From Capsulimonas corticalis (lineage in GTDB: Bacteria; Armatimonadota; Armatimonadia; Armatimonadales; Capsulimonadaceae), in contig NZ_AP025739.1 of assembly GCF_003574315.2 (NCBI RefSeq), positions 3,410,001-3,474,000 of the forward strand: 64,000 bases of DNA. Direction: 5' to 3'. Both the position numbers and the translations under genes were made by a program. The notes under the pieces are model-generated. The model was not told the DNA's origin. It searched no databases and was given only the letters and a program-made list of their open reading frames with translations. Positions 30,856 through 39,423 of the stretch are shown in pieces. Within the stretch, counting starts at the first letter, position 1. Each line of letters begins with the position of its first letter.

Positions 30856-32139
30856 ATGCTGGACATTAAACTCTTACGTAACGACCCGGAAGGCGTGAAG
30901 ACGCGCCTGCAAGCCCGCAACGCCGATCCGTCGGCTGTGGATGTTGTTTTGGATCTCGACTCGCAGCTTCGCGCGAATAAGTCCGAGGGCGAGCAGCTTC
31001 AGGCGGATTTGAACTCGTCCAGTAAGAGCATTGGCGCGCTGATGAAGGATAAGAAGCTTGAGGAAGCCGAAGCGGCGAAGGCGCGCACGCGGGAGATGGG
31101 CGATCAGATCGCGCTTCTCGCCGAGCGCCGCCGTAGCCTGGAAGAAGAACTGGACGCCAAGCTCTTTCTGATTCCCAACCTGCCGCATGAGACGACGCCG
31201 CCGGGAGACGAAGAGAACTTCCAGATCGTCAAGGAAGGCGCCGCGACCCGCAAGTTCAACTTTGCGCCGAAGGCGCACTGGGACCTGGCGACGGATTTGG
31301 GGATCATCGATTTCGCGCGCGGGACCAAACTCTCGGGCAGCGGGTTCGTGCTGTACAAAGGGATTGGCGCGCGCCTGGAGCGCGGCCTGGTCCAGTTCAT
31401 GCTCGATCTGCATCAGGACAAGCATGGCTACACCGAGTGGGCGACGCCGTTCTTTCTCTCCCGCGAGAGCATGAAGGCGAGCTGCCATCTGGCGAAGTTC
31501 ACGCCGGAGATGTACCACGACGCCGAGGATGACCTGTTCGCGCTGCCGACTGCCGAGCCGGCGCTGATCAACATCCATCGCGATGAGATTTTGGATGGCC
31601 GCGACCTGCCGCTGAAATATGTGGCGTATTCGCCCTGCTGGCGCCGCGAGGCCGGCGCCGCGGGCAAGGACACCCGGGGACTGCTGCGCGTCCACCAGTT
31701 CGACAAGGTCGAGATGGTGAAGTACACGCTGCCCGAGACGTCCTACGACGAGATGGAGAGCCTGCTCACCGACGCCACCGACGTGCTGGACGCGCTCGGC
31801 CTGCCGTACCGGATCAAGCTGCTCGCGGGCGGGGATATCTCCTTCGCCGCATCGAAGTGTTACGATGTCGAGGCGTACGCGCCCGGCGTCGATAGCTGGC
31901 TCGAAGTGTCGTCCTGCTCCAACTGCGAGGACTTCCAGAGCCGGCAGGGCAATATCCGGTTCCGCCGAGAACCGGGAGCGAAGCCCGAGTTCCCGCACTT
32001 GCTTAACTGCAGCGGCACCGCGCTGCCCAGAGTGCTCGCCGCCTTGCTGGAGACCTACCAGGAAGCCGACGGCTCCGTGCGGATCCCGGACGTCTTGCAG
32101 CCCTATTTAGGCGGCCTTTCCGTATTGACCAAAGGATAG
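30856..32139 (+). CDS. serS: seryl-tRNA synthetase
   Basis: 427 residues from ATG 30856, a normal length. The N-terminal coiled-coil arm (VKTRLQARNADPSAVDVVLDLDSQL and following) is the tRNA-binding helical hairpin; the class II core has AYSPCWRREAGAAGKDTRG (motif 2) and FPHLLNCSGTALPRVLAAL (motif 3). It charges tRNA-Ser in the cytoplasm. The only start without ribosome site in view is explained by a leaderless transcript. A small orphan protein gene follows after 7 bases. Confidence 0.96.
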   Translation: MLDIKLLRNDPEGVKTRLQARNADPSAVDVVLDLDSQLRANKSEGEQLQADLNSSSKSIGALMKDKKLEEAEAAKARTREMGDQIALLAERRRSLEEELDAKLFLIPNLPHETTPPGDEENFQIVKEGAATRKFNFAPKAHWDLATDLGIIDFARGTKLSGSGFVLYKGIGARLERGLVQFMLDLHQDKHGYTEWATPFFLSRESMKASCHLAKFTPEMYHDAEDDLFALPTAEPALINIHRDEILDGRDLPLKYVAYSPCWRREAGAAGKDTRGLLRVHQFDKVEMVKYTLPETSYDEMESLLTDATDVLDALGLPYRIKLLAGGDISFAASKCYDVEAYAPGVDSWLEVSSCSNCEDFQSRQGNIRFRREPGAKPEFPHLLNCSGTALPRVLAALLETYQEADGSVRIPDVLQPYLGGLSVLTKG

Positions 32140-32146
32140 GATTTCC

Positions 32147-32605
32147 GTGCAATTCACTCACGAATATACGATGACCCTTGACGCGACGCCCGAAGCGGTG
32201 TACGCCGATTGGACCGACGCCGGCATCCTGCCCTCGCGTCTCACGCACGTCCGCGCCATCGCGCGCGGCGACCACGAAGACCTGGCCCGTCTGATCATCA
32301 TGATCGCCGGCCGCCACATCGAATTCCCCGCCCAGCGCACCATGTGCGCCGCCAACACCATCTGCTGGCAGAGCCTGGGCGAAGAGTTTCTCTATGTGCT
32401 CACCGTCGAAGTCCAGCGCGAGAAAAAAGGCGGCGGCTCCCACGTCACCGTCACCGTCGCCTACGACCCGCCGGGCTTCCTGATCGACCTGATCGAACTC
32501 GGCACCCAGCGCGTGTTCAAACAGCAGTTCGAAGCCGACATCAAGCACTACGCCTCGTCCGTGGACACGCCCGATCTGCTCGGGGCGCTGGGGATGACGG
32601 GGTAG
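32147..32605 (+). CDS. SRPBCC-like small protein (possibly DUF2505 family)
   Basis: GTG 32147 after AAAGGATAGGATT, 152 residues, 7 bases after the serS stop, so probably co-transcribed. The pattern MTLDATPEAVYADWTD, then RRHIEFPAQRT and a predicted long C-terminal helix (IDLIELGTQRVFKQQFEAD) match START/SRPBCC-fold proteins, which hold hydrophobic ligands. No catalytic motif. Ligand unknown. Confidence 0.65.
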   Translation: MQFTHEYTMTLDATPEAVYADWTDAGILPSRLTHVRAIARGDHEDLARLIIMIAGRHIEFPAQRTMCAANTICWQSLGEEFLYVLTVEVQREKKGGGSHVTVTVAYDPPGFLIDLIELGTQRVFKQQFEADIKHYASSVDTPDLLGALGMTG

Positions 32606-32672
32606 GGGTTTCCCGGTTGCGTGGCGCTTGAGGATAAACTCTGGCGCAAATATCAGCTTTGATTGCCTGTTC

Positions 32673-32720
32673 TTGACACTGTACGCATATTGCGTAATAA
32701 TATACGCAATATGCGTACAG
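32673..32720 (+). promoter_or_regulatory. promoter and palindromic operator over the start of the NTase gene
   Basis: TTGACA at 32673-32678, and TAATAAT near 32695-32701 as -10 (about 17 spacer). Overlapping both, CTGTACGCATATTGCGTA (32679-32696) is an exact inverted repeat of 32703-32720 around the 6-base centre ATAATA. The right half contains ATG 32711, so protein bound to the operator would block the promoter and start codon: autorepression by the encoded HTH protein is the simplest reading. Confidence 0.8.
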
Positions 32721-33340
32721 GGAATCTATTAGACGCGTTTTTCTCCAAAACCCGCCAGGCGGTGCTTGCGGCGGTGCTGTTGCAGCCCGAACGCCGGTGG
32801 TATTTGCGCGACCTCGCTGGGTTTCTCGAACTCTCTCCGTCCAGTTTGCAACGGGAGATGGCGCAGCTGACCGAGGTCGGTCTGTTGCGGCGTGAAGCCG
32901 ACGGCAATCGTGTCTACTACCAAGCAGATCCTGCGTTTCCAATCCTGAATGAATTGCAAAGCATTTTTGTGAAGACATCGGGAATCGCGAATACGATACG
33001 GACTTCGCTCGAACCGTTTACTTCCCAAATCGATGTGGCGTTTATCTTCGGTTCCGTCGCTCGCGGAGAGCGAACGGCGCAAAGCGATGTGGATGTCATG
33101 ATCGTCGGCGCTGTGCGAATGGTTGACCTCGCATTGCCGCTGCGCGAGCTGGAGCGCAATCTTGGCGCGCCCGTGAACATTTCCCTCTACTCACTTTCGG
33201 AGTTCATGGAAAAGTTGCGTCTTGCGAATCATTTTTTAACGACCGTCATGCAGCAGAAGAAGATCTTTTTGAAGGGAGACGACAATGAGCTGGCAAACCT
33301 TGTCCGCGCAGCAGCTCATACGCCCGCACGTCACGAGTAA
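32711..33340 (+). CDS. winged-helix regulator fused to a MNT-type nucleotidyltransferase (antitoxin-like)
   Basis: 209 residues from ATG 32711 (the longer frame from TTG 32663 lies upstream of the promoter). Residues 1-75 are a winged helix (VLLQPERRWYLRDLAG and LSPSSLQREMAQLTEVGLLRR, then GNRVYYQAD beta-wing). Residues 105-165 carry IFGSVARGERTAQSDVDVMI, the GS-x2-RG-E-x4-SD-x-D core of minimal nucleotidyltransferases. It overlaps the HEPN gene by 56 bases. MNT-HEPN pairs are toxin-antitoxin or phage-defence modules in which NTase neutralises HEPN; here HTH is added, presumably binding the palindrome at 32679-32720. Confidence 0.8.
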   Translation: MRTGNLLDAFFSKTRQAVLAAVLLQPERRWYLRDLAGFLELSPSSLQREMAQLTEVGLLRREADGNRVYYQADPAFPILNELQSIFVKTSGIANTIRTSLEPFTSQIDVAFIFGSVARGERTAQSDVDVMIVGAVRMVDLALPLRELERNLGAPVNISLYSLSEFMEKLRLANHFLTTVMQQKKIFLKGDDNELANLVRAAAHTPARHE

Positions 33341-33683
33341 AAGGGAACTTGACGAACTGCGCGGAGTGGTCGCGCGCGATCTTGCGGACGCTGCTTTAGT
33401 TGGCCTTTCCGCAGATAGGCGCTTCGCCACGGCATATAACGCCGCGCTTCAGACAGCGAAGATGGCGATCGCCTGCGCCGGCTACCGTGTGGCGGGGCTT
33501 GGCCACCATCAGACATCCTTCGAGGCGGCGGAGATTGCGCTCGGCGCGCAAAGCGCATCCTTTACCGCCTATTTCGACGCGTGCCGCCGCAAGCGTAATA
33601 CCGTCGATTACGATCGCGCGTATGTGGCGTCGGAGACGGAAGCCGATCAGGTTCTGGACGAAGCGAAAAAGTTTTGGCGCTGA
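33285..33683 (+). CDS. HEPN-domain protein (toxin-like partner)
   Basis: 132 residues, ATG 33285 with AGGGAGACGAC upstream and translation coupled to the preceding gene (56-base overlap). The chain is all helical: YNAALQTAKMAIACAGYRVAGLGHHQTSFEA and then RKRNTVDYDRA, in which Arg-Asn-x3-Asp-Tyr matches the catalytic-end R-x4-6 region of SAV_6107-type HEPN proteins rather than the exact R-x4-6-H of HEPN RNases. Whether it is an active RNase is not settled by sequence. Paired gene order NTase then HEPN is the classical MNT-HEPN order. Confidence 0.75.
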   Translation: MSWQTLSAQQLIRPHVTSKRELDELRGVVARDLADAALVGLSADRRFATAYNAALQTAKMAIACAGYRVAGLGHHQTSFEAAEIALGAQSASFTAYFDACRRKRNTVDYDRAYVASETEADQVLDEAKKFWR

Positions 33684-33780
33684 CGGAAGCATGGATCGCG
33701 CAGTTCTATCCCCAATTCCTGTGATCCCCAGACCGCCGTTGGGATATTGCGCTTTACGTTCCGGGATGGCGCGCAATTCG

Positions 33781-36700
33781 TTACGCCTTGAGACGCACCC
33801 GCAGTGTTCGTATCTCATAGGGCTTCACATCGAACGCCAGTCGCGCTCCATCCACCGTCACATGCCGCGCCCGGCTTTCCTCTGTCTCCACTTCCAATAA
33901 ATTCACTTCCGCCGCCGATTCTATGTTCTGTCCAAACGTCAGAGCTGCTGGGCCGCGCTGACCGTACGCTTCGTACAATCGCACGATCACGCTTTCGTCG
34001 TCTTCCGCTTTCTTCACCGTCTCAACAATCACATTGGGTTTATCCACGCTGACGAGCGACATGCTTGCGGGCAGGTCGCCATGGCCGTGGACGGCGGCGA
34101 ATTGGGCGGGGACATTGAATTCGTAGGCGCGCTGGACGGTTTTGGCGGCGCGCCAATCGCCGGCGTGGGGCAGGAGGGCGTAGGTGAAGCGCTGGCGGCC
34201 GAGGTCGGCTTCGGGGTCGGGGCTTGTCGCGCCTTTGAGCAGGGTGAGACGCATGACGTTGTCCTTGATGTCCCAGCCGTACTTGCTTTCGGAAAGCAGC
34301 GAGACGCCGTAGTCGCCTTCGCTCAGGTCCGCCCATTTGTGGGCGCAGACTTCGAAGCGCGCCCAGTCCCAGCTGGTGTTCCAGTGCGTGGGGCGTTCGA
34401 CGTTGCCGAACTGAATATCGTAAGTGGCGCGCGGGCTGCGCACGGTGACCGGGAAGGCGACTTTGAGCAGCGTATGGCGCTCTCGCCAATCGACTTCCGT
34501 GTCGAAGTCGATCCGGGCGATGTCCCGGTAGAGACTGATACGCTGATGGAGGCTGCTGCCGCGTCCGAAGGTCCGCGTAATTTCAATGCTCGCGCGGATG
34601 GGGCCATGTTCGGCGACTTCGAGACGGGTGAGCGATTGCGCGGGAGTCATTTTGTCCAGGTAGAAGATATCGATGTCCCAGGCGTCGTAGTTCAGGGGTT
34701 TATCTTCGAAGGTGAGGAAGGCGTTGCCTTTGCAGTACGCGCCGGCGTCGATCACTTCGCGCTGGGTCCGTTTGTCCCACAGGGAGGAGATTTCGCCGTT
34801 CTCATCCAGCGTGAGCGTGAAGAATTGATTCTCCAGAGTGCGCTCGGTGACGTGGAGTGTCGGCTCGTCGTGCGTGTTGTCGAAAAGCGGCAGCGCTTCG
34901 GCGCGCAGCGTGTCGTAGCCGAGGGCGGGGACATCGCTCAGGTGGACGAGTGTTTTCTCCTGGCCGTCCAGATCGACGACGTGCTGGCCGGGCAGATTCA
35001 AATTGCGCGGGGCTTCGGCGACATCCGAACGCGGCCACGAGAGCGGGTTGTAGACGACGACATCGCCCGCGCCTTCGGCGATCTGATCGGCGATGGCGCC
35101 GAGCGCTCCCTGCACGGTGTCGGAGGCGATGCCGAGGATCGTCTGGTAGTCGCGCTCGCTGTCTTCATAGACCTCGCGGATCGACGATCCCGGGATGATA
35201 TCGTGGAACTGGTTGAGCAGGGTTAATTCCCACGCTTTCGCCAGCGTCGGGCGCGGGTAGGGGCGCGCTGTTGTGAGATTGGCGAGGCAGCAAATCTGTT
35301 CGGCGGTTTGCAGCAGCAGTTCGGATTGCCGGTTGAGCTTCTTGCTGCGCGCCTGCGATGTATACGTGCCGCGATGGTACTCCAGATAAAGCTCGCCGAC
35401 CCAGCGCGGCAGGTTCGGCTTGCCTTCGACCTGCCGCGCGAGATCCTCAAAAAACGCCTCACTGTCCGAGAGCTTGACTTTGGGCATGCCGGGGAAGTCT
35501 TGCAGGCGCGCCGCTGTCTCCAGCATCGCGCGGGTGGGGCCGCCGCCGCCGTCGCCGTAGCCGTAGATATAAAGATCCGAGTCCGTGAGATGCTTCTGCT
35601 GGTAGGCGTTCCAGTTCTGGCGAAGCTGCGCGGGCGTCATCACGGCGTTGTAATCGCCGAGCGGGGAGTAGTGCGTGAGCACGGAGGTTCCGTCGATTCC
35701 CTCCCATTCGAACGTTTGATAGGGCGGCTTGTTGAACTGGCTCCAATAGATCTTGATCGTCATGAAATACTTCATGCCGGCCTTTTTGATGATCTGCGGA
35801 AACGCCGCCGCGTAACCGAAGACGTCCGGGAGCCAGACGACATCCGTGTGCGTCCCAAACTCCTGCTGGAAGAAACGCAGACCGTACAAAAACTGCCGGA
35901 CCAGGCTCTCGCCGCCGACCACGTTGCAGTCCGATTCGACCCACATCCCTCCGACCGCTTCCCATTGTCCCCGTTGAATGGCCGCCTGGATACGCGCGTA
36001 AACCTCGGGATAGTCTTGTTTGAGATAGGCGTACTGCTGGGGCTGCGAACAGGTGAACTTGTATTCGGGATACTGCTCCATCAGCGTCAGCGCCGTGGTG
36101 AAGGTGCGGCCGATCTTTTGACGCGTGTGCGCAAGCCGCCACAGCCACGCCGTATCGATATGCGCGTGGCCCGTCGCCCAGATTGTCGGCGCGAAGTTTG
36201 GATCGGCGTGATACTTCTGGTAAAGATTGGCCTGGAGATATTCTCCGGCCCGCGCGGCTGAGGCGTAAAACACATCATCGCTCACGCCGCGCGAGAAGTC
36301 CAGAATATTCGTCGCCTCGTCCAGCGCTTCCAGGATGACGGCGTACTCGCGTCCATTCCCATCCATCGTTTTCGCCGACTCGAGCGCGACGCTCATGTCA
36401 TAGTAGAGCGCCTCCGTCGGCGTGTCGATCCATTGCAGCTCGGCGATCTTAATTTCGACGGTTTTTGGTGTGAACACGCGGGCAAAGCGCTGGTCGCCGA
36501 GGCCCGTATAGCACTCCAGCGCCAGTGTGTACGTGCGTCCGCCGTCGGCGCTGTCCGTCAGCAGCAGATCGTGATGGAATAGGTCGATGGCCTGCGTCGC
36601 GACCCCGTCAACCCACACCAGCGTTTCGGCCTCGGCGAGCTCCAGTCCGAGAAACACGCGCTGTCCTGTCCACGCCTCCGGGACGGTCACGGCGGAGCGC

Positions 36701-36906
36701 AGCCAGATCGTCTGCTCCCGCGCTTCGTACGAACCGAGCGCGGGGAATGTGTCCCAGCCCGTGTCGTCGAAATCGGAGGCGCTCGCGCCGTCGATAGGGC
36801 CAAGGGCCTTGCGCCAATCGCCTAAGGGAACCGAAGCGCGCACCCGCGCGCGCTTCAGCTCCGCAACCCGCTTCTCGATCTTTTCGACGGTGTAACGCCA
36901 GCTCAC
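33781..36906 (-). CDS. alpha-mannosidase, glycoside hydrolase family 38
   Basis: GTG 36906 after AAGGAG gives 1041 residues; the frame to 36987 is longer but without a site. GHAHIDTAWLWRLAHT (zinc and acid region), WVESDCNVVGGESLVRQF with catalytic nucleophile Asp in ESDCNVV, and LPDVFGYAAAFPQIIKKAG match GH38 enzymes. C-terminal mid-domain and galactose-mutarotase-like beta domain follow (LTLDENGEISSLWDKRTQREVI). No signal peptide, so it should act in the cytoplasm on imported mannosides. No sugar transporter is adjacent. Confidence 0.93.
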   Translation of the reverse strand: MSWRYTVEKIEKRVAELKRARVRASVPLGDWRKALGPIDGASASDFDDTGWDTFPALGSYEAREQTIWLRSAVTVPEAWTGQRVFLGLELAEAETLVWVDGVATQAIDLFHHDLLLTDSADGGRTYTLALECYTGLGDQRFARVFTPKTVEIKIAELQWIDTPTEALYYDMSVALESAKTMDGNGREYAVILEALDEATNILDFSRGVSDDVFYASAARAGEYLQANLYQKYHADPNFAPTIWATGHAHIDTAWLWRLAHTRQKIGRTFTTALTLMEQYPEYKFTCSQPQQYAYLKQDYPEVYARIQAAIQRGQWEAVGGMWVESDCNVVGGESLVRQFLYGLRFFQQEFGTHTDVVWLPDVFGYAAAFPQIIKKAGMKYFMTIKIYWSQFNKPPYQTFEWEGIDGTSVLTHYSPLGDYNAVMTPAQLRQNWNAYQQKHLTDSDLYIYGYGDGGGGPTRAMLETAARLQDFPGMPKVKLSDSEAFFEDLARQVEGKPNLPRWVGELYLEYHRGTYTSQARSKKLNRQSELLLQTAEQICCLANLTTARPYPRPTLAKAWELTLLNQFHDIIPGSSIREVYEDSERDYQTILGIASDTVQGALGAIADQIAEGAGDVVVYNPLSWPRSDVAEAPRNLNLPGQHVVDLDGQEKTLVHLSDVPALGYDTLRAEALPLFDNTHDEPTLHVTERTLENQFFTLTLDENGEISSLWDKRTQREVIDAGAYCKGNAFLTFEDKPLNYDAWDIDIFYLDKMTPAQSLTRLEVAEHGPIRASIEITRTFGRGSSLHQRISLYRDIARIDFDTEVDWRERHTLLKVAFPVTVRSPRATYDIQFGNVERPTHWNTSWDWARFEVCAHKWADLSEGDYGVSLLSESKYGWDIKDNVMRLTLLKGATSPDPEADLGRQRFTYALLPHAGDWRAAKTVQRAYEFNVPAQFAAVHGHGDLPASMSLVSVDKPNVIVETVKKAEDDESVIVRLYEAYGQRGPAALTFGQNIESAAEVNLLEVETEESRARHVTVDGARLAFDVKPYEIRTLRVRLKA

Positions 36907-37001
36907 GATTTTTCTCCTTGGGACGCCGCGCGTCTCGTCGTGGAAATTCGTGGGTGTGTTCGGCGTGAGGAGAGGGGATACCTGCATCGGCGGCGAGAAG
37001 A

Positions 37002-37036
37002 CGAGATTTCCCGGGACGCAGTCCCGGGAAATCTCG
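37002..37036. terminator. perfect terminator hairpin
   Basis: CGAGATTTCCCGGGAC (37002-37017), loop GCA, complementary arm 37021-37036: sixteen perfect pairs. It follows the peroxidase gene stop (37045) in the leftward direction. No U-run is seen, so efficiency is uncertain. Confidence 0.65.
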
Positions 37037-37044
37037 AAACGATC

Positions 37045-38418
37045 TTAAAGCGAGTCCAGAAATGCTTTCAGGTCGGCCCGTTCGTTCGGGTTCAAATTCA
37101 TGTTGAACCGGCCGTTGTAAAAGTCCACCACGTCACGCGTGGATGCGGCGGAGCCGTTGTGGAAGTACGGAGCTCGCGCGGGGAGGCCGCGCAGGGTGGG
37201 GATTTTGAACTTACCGATGTCCGCCCATTTGCCGGTGACGAGCGCGCGTCCGGGATCGGTCGTCAGACGCACGGCGCCCGTGGATGAATTGCGCAGCGTG
37301 TAGAGCGGCATGTCGGACGTGCGCCGCGCGGCGTCCGTCAGTCCCAGGTCCATGAACGCCGCCGACGAGTGGTTTCCCACTTCGGGCGTGTTATGGCACC
37401 CCGAACAAGTCGTGCGCGCCAGCGAAAGATGGACGACATCGTTGAAGCCCGCGACCCCCGTCACTGCAATCGGACGCGTATTGAAGATGGCTTCTCCGCG
37501 AGCAATGGAGGCGCGCGCGCGTGACTGCGCATCGGGGGCGGTGATTCCCTGCCATCTGCCGAAGATCGTGAAGACATTGGGATTGAAACTCGCCGATGTG
37601 GGATCGTTTTCACCCAGCGTGAACGGGAGCGTGGTGAGGTAGCGCGGGCCGCCGTTGGCTCCGAAGGCGCCGAGCGGCCCCGCCGCGTTGTCGAGGGACT
37701 GCGCGGTGTAGAGGCCGCGCTCAAAGGTGACGAGCTGGTTGAGGACGGCGGCGCTCGGAGCCGCCGACGCCTGTTCGTGCGTCAAGACCGCCGTCGCGGC
37801 CTGATGGGCCAGATCGGCGGCGATATTCGTGCTGGAAATCGTCTCTCGCCCGTCCCACATCACCGTGCTGGTAAACGCAAGGTTTGTGGGAGGAAGCGGA
37901 CGCCGGAACAGGGAGAGCTGCGCGGGCGACGCAAAACCGTAAGGATCGTTCGCCGCCGTCAGCGTGAACTCGGCGCCCGACGGGACCGGCAGGCCGATCC
38001 GGATATCCCCGCGCGTCAGCAGCATGCTGTACGCGGCTTGCCTCGCGGCGACGGTGGACACGTTCGCGTTCGGCGAGTTCGCTCCATCCACCGTTCGGAA
38101 GATCGGGGCCAGGCCGTTCGTCTCTTGAAATCGCGCCTGGACGCTTGCGGGCGTGATGCTCCAGCCTTCCTCGGGATGATGGCAATTGTAGCATGTTCTT
38201 CCGTTGCTTCCCAGGCTGGTAAAGAATGGATGAGTTGCGAGGGCCGGCCCGGTGGCGCTGATCGTCGCCGATTGCCCGGTGGCGTCTGGGAATTCCGCTC
38301 CCGCCGGCGGCGGATTGGGAGGCGGGGGCGGGGGCGGCGTGGACGCCGCCTGCGCGAGTGTGGTGAACAGTCCGGCGGTGGATGCCGCCAATAACCAGGA
38401 AATCCGACGTTTCGCCAT
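37045..38418 (-). CDS. di-haem cytochrome c peroxidase / MauG-family protein
   Basis: 457 residues, ATG 38418 after AAGGAGA. Signal peptide (SWLLAASTAGLFTTLAQA) and a Pro-rich stretch (PPPPPPPNPPP) precede the enzyme. Two CxxCH haem motifs: CYNCHH near residue 77 and CSGCHN near 338, and FKIPTLRGLPARAPYFHNGS near residue 398 is the usual CCP/MauG signature. It should be periplasmic, reducing H2O2 or performing MauG-type oxidation. It diverges from a pseudopilin gene; promoter repeats lie at 38476-38504. Confidence 0.9.
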   Translation of the reverse strand: MAKRRISWLLAASTAGLFTTLAQAASTPPPPPPPNPPPAGAEFPDATGQSATISATGPALATHPFFTSLGSNGRTCYNCHHPEEGWSITPASVQARFQETNGLAPIFRTVDGANSPNANVSTVAARQAAYSMLLTRGDIRIGLPVPSGAEFTLTAANDPYGFASPAQLSLFRRPLPPTNLAFTSTVMWDGRETISSTNIAADLAHQAATAVLTHEQASAAPSAAVLNQLVTFERGLYTAQSLDNAAGPLGAFGANGGPRYLTTLPFTLGENDPTSASFNPNVFTIFGRWQGITAPDAQSRARASIARGEAIFNTRPIAVTGVAGFNDVVHLSLARTTCSGCHNTPEVGNHSSAAFMDLGLTDAARRTSDMPLYTLRNSSTGAVRLTTDPGRALVTGKWADIGKFKIPTLRGLPARAPYFHNGSAASTRDVVDFYNGRFNMNLNPNERADLKAFLDSL

Positions 38419-38459
38419 GTGTGTGTCTCCTTGCCATTGGACGCTGATGTTACTATTCC

Positions 38460-38504
38460 ATAGTAGCGTTCAATCATGAAGAGAACATGAAGAAACCATG
38501 AAGA
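38460..38504 (-). promoter_or_regulatory. three 11-bp-spaced direct repeats upstream of the peroxidase gene
   Basis: Minus-strand TCTTCAT occurs three times (positions 38504-38498, 38493-38487, 38482-38476), spaced exactly 11 bases, ending about 10 bases upstream of a possible -10 TACTAT (38465-38460). One helix turn per repeat is the layout of sites for OmpR/PhoB-type or SARP activators. The regulator is not identified. Confidence 0.55.
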
Positions 38505-38605
38505 TTTCCGTCTGGGAGAAACTCTGAGTCCCCTACGGATTTTTGTGTTTGGCGCCGACAATTGGGCTAAAGCTTTTGCAAAGATATCAATCAAGGAATT
38601 ACACT

Positions 38606-39355
38606 ATGAAGCGTACCGGTTTTACATTGATCGAGCTGCTCGTTGTCATCGCCATCATTGCGGTGCTCGCAGCCATCCTCTTCCCGGCGTTCGCCAAGGT
38701 TCGCGAGAAGGCGCGCCAGACGTCGTGCCTGAGCAACCAGAAGCAGCTGGGCCTGGCCGTCATGCAGTACAATCAGGACAACGACGACCACTTTCCCGGC
38801 GTCCAGGCTTATGGCCAGGGCTGGGCGGGCGCGATCTATCCCTATGTCAAGAGCACCGGTGTGTACATCTGCCCGGATGACGCGGGAACGACGGCGACCA
38901 AGGTTTCTTATGGATTGAACATCAACCTGACCGTGACAAACTGGTCGCAGGCGACAACCACGTCCGCGCTCGCGGCTCCGACAAAAACGGTCCTGCTGTT
39001 TGAAGTCAGCGGCAACAACGCGGATCCGAGCAACCTCAACGAAATCGCAAGCGCGACCGGCTGGGGAATGGACGCGGGCGGCGACGGTTACTGGCACGGC
39101 GTCGGCTACTACGCCACCGGCGATCTGGGCCAGCCTTCGCACAACTCCAACGACGGCGGCAACAAGAGCGGCCGCCACACCGACGGCTCCAACTTCCTGC
39201 TCAGCGACGGCCACGTCAAATGGCTCCGCCCCGCCAATGTCTCCGCCGGCAGCACGCAGGACACCGCCGATCTCGATCAGGGCGCGGGCAGCACCACGCA
39301 CAATGCGGCGGGAACAAACATCACGAAGTTCGCCGCCACGTTCAGCCCGACATAA
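38606..39355 (+). CDS. DUF1559-type pseudopilin
   Basis: ATG 38606 after AAGGAA, 249 residues; the frame begun at 38543 adds an unlikely leader. [20 protein letters not shown] is a class III prepilin signal; [28 protein letters not shown] and the tail with [16 protein letters not shown] are the DUF1559 features of planctomycete/armatimonad pseudopilins. It ends at a strong terminator and is probably monocistronic. Membrane-anchored and surface-exposed; exact role unknown. Confidence 0.92.
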   Translation: MKRTGFTLIELLVVIAIIAVLAAILFPAFAKVREKARQTSCLSNQKQLGLAVMQYNQDNDDHFPGVQAYGQGWAGAIYPYVKSTGVYICPDDAGTTATKVSYGLNINLTVTNWSQATTTSALAAPTKTVLLFEVSGNNADPSNLNEIASATGWGMDAGGDGYWHGVGYYATGDLGQPSHNSNDGGNKSGRHTDGSNFLLSDGHVKWLRPANVSAGSTQDTADLDQGAGSTTHNAAGTNITKFAATFSPT

Positions 39356-39370
39356 ACCTCTCTCCTCTCA

Positions 39371-39410
39371 AGCCAACGGCCGCGTCGCAATAGCGACGCG
39401 GCCGTTGGCT
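39371..39410. terminator. 18-bp terminator between convergent genes
   Basis: AGCCAACGGCCGCGTCGC (39371-39388), loop AATA, complement 39393-39410: eighteen perfect pairs, followed on + by TGTCTT. It separates the pseudopilin gene from the convergent sigma-fusion gene that stops at 39424 and may end both. Confidence 0.8.
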
Positions 39411-39423
39411 TGTCTTGGCTCTC

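Noticed and set aside
38543-38605. Upstream start for the DUF1559 pseudopilin
   Set aside because: It would place 21 residues before the class III signal, and a good ribosome site lies directly before ATG 38606.
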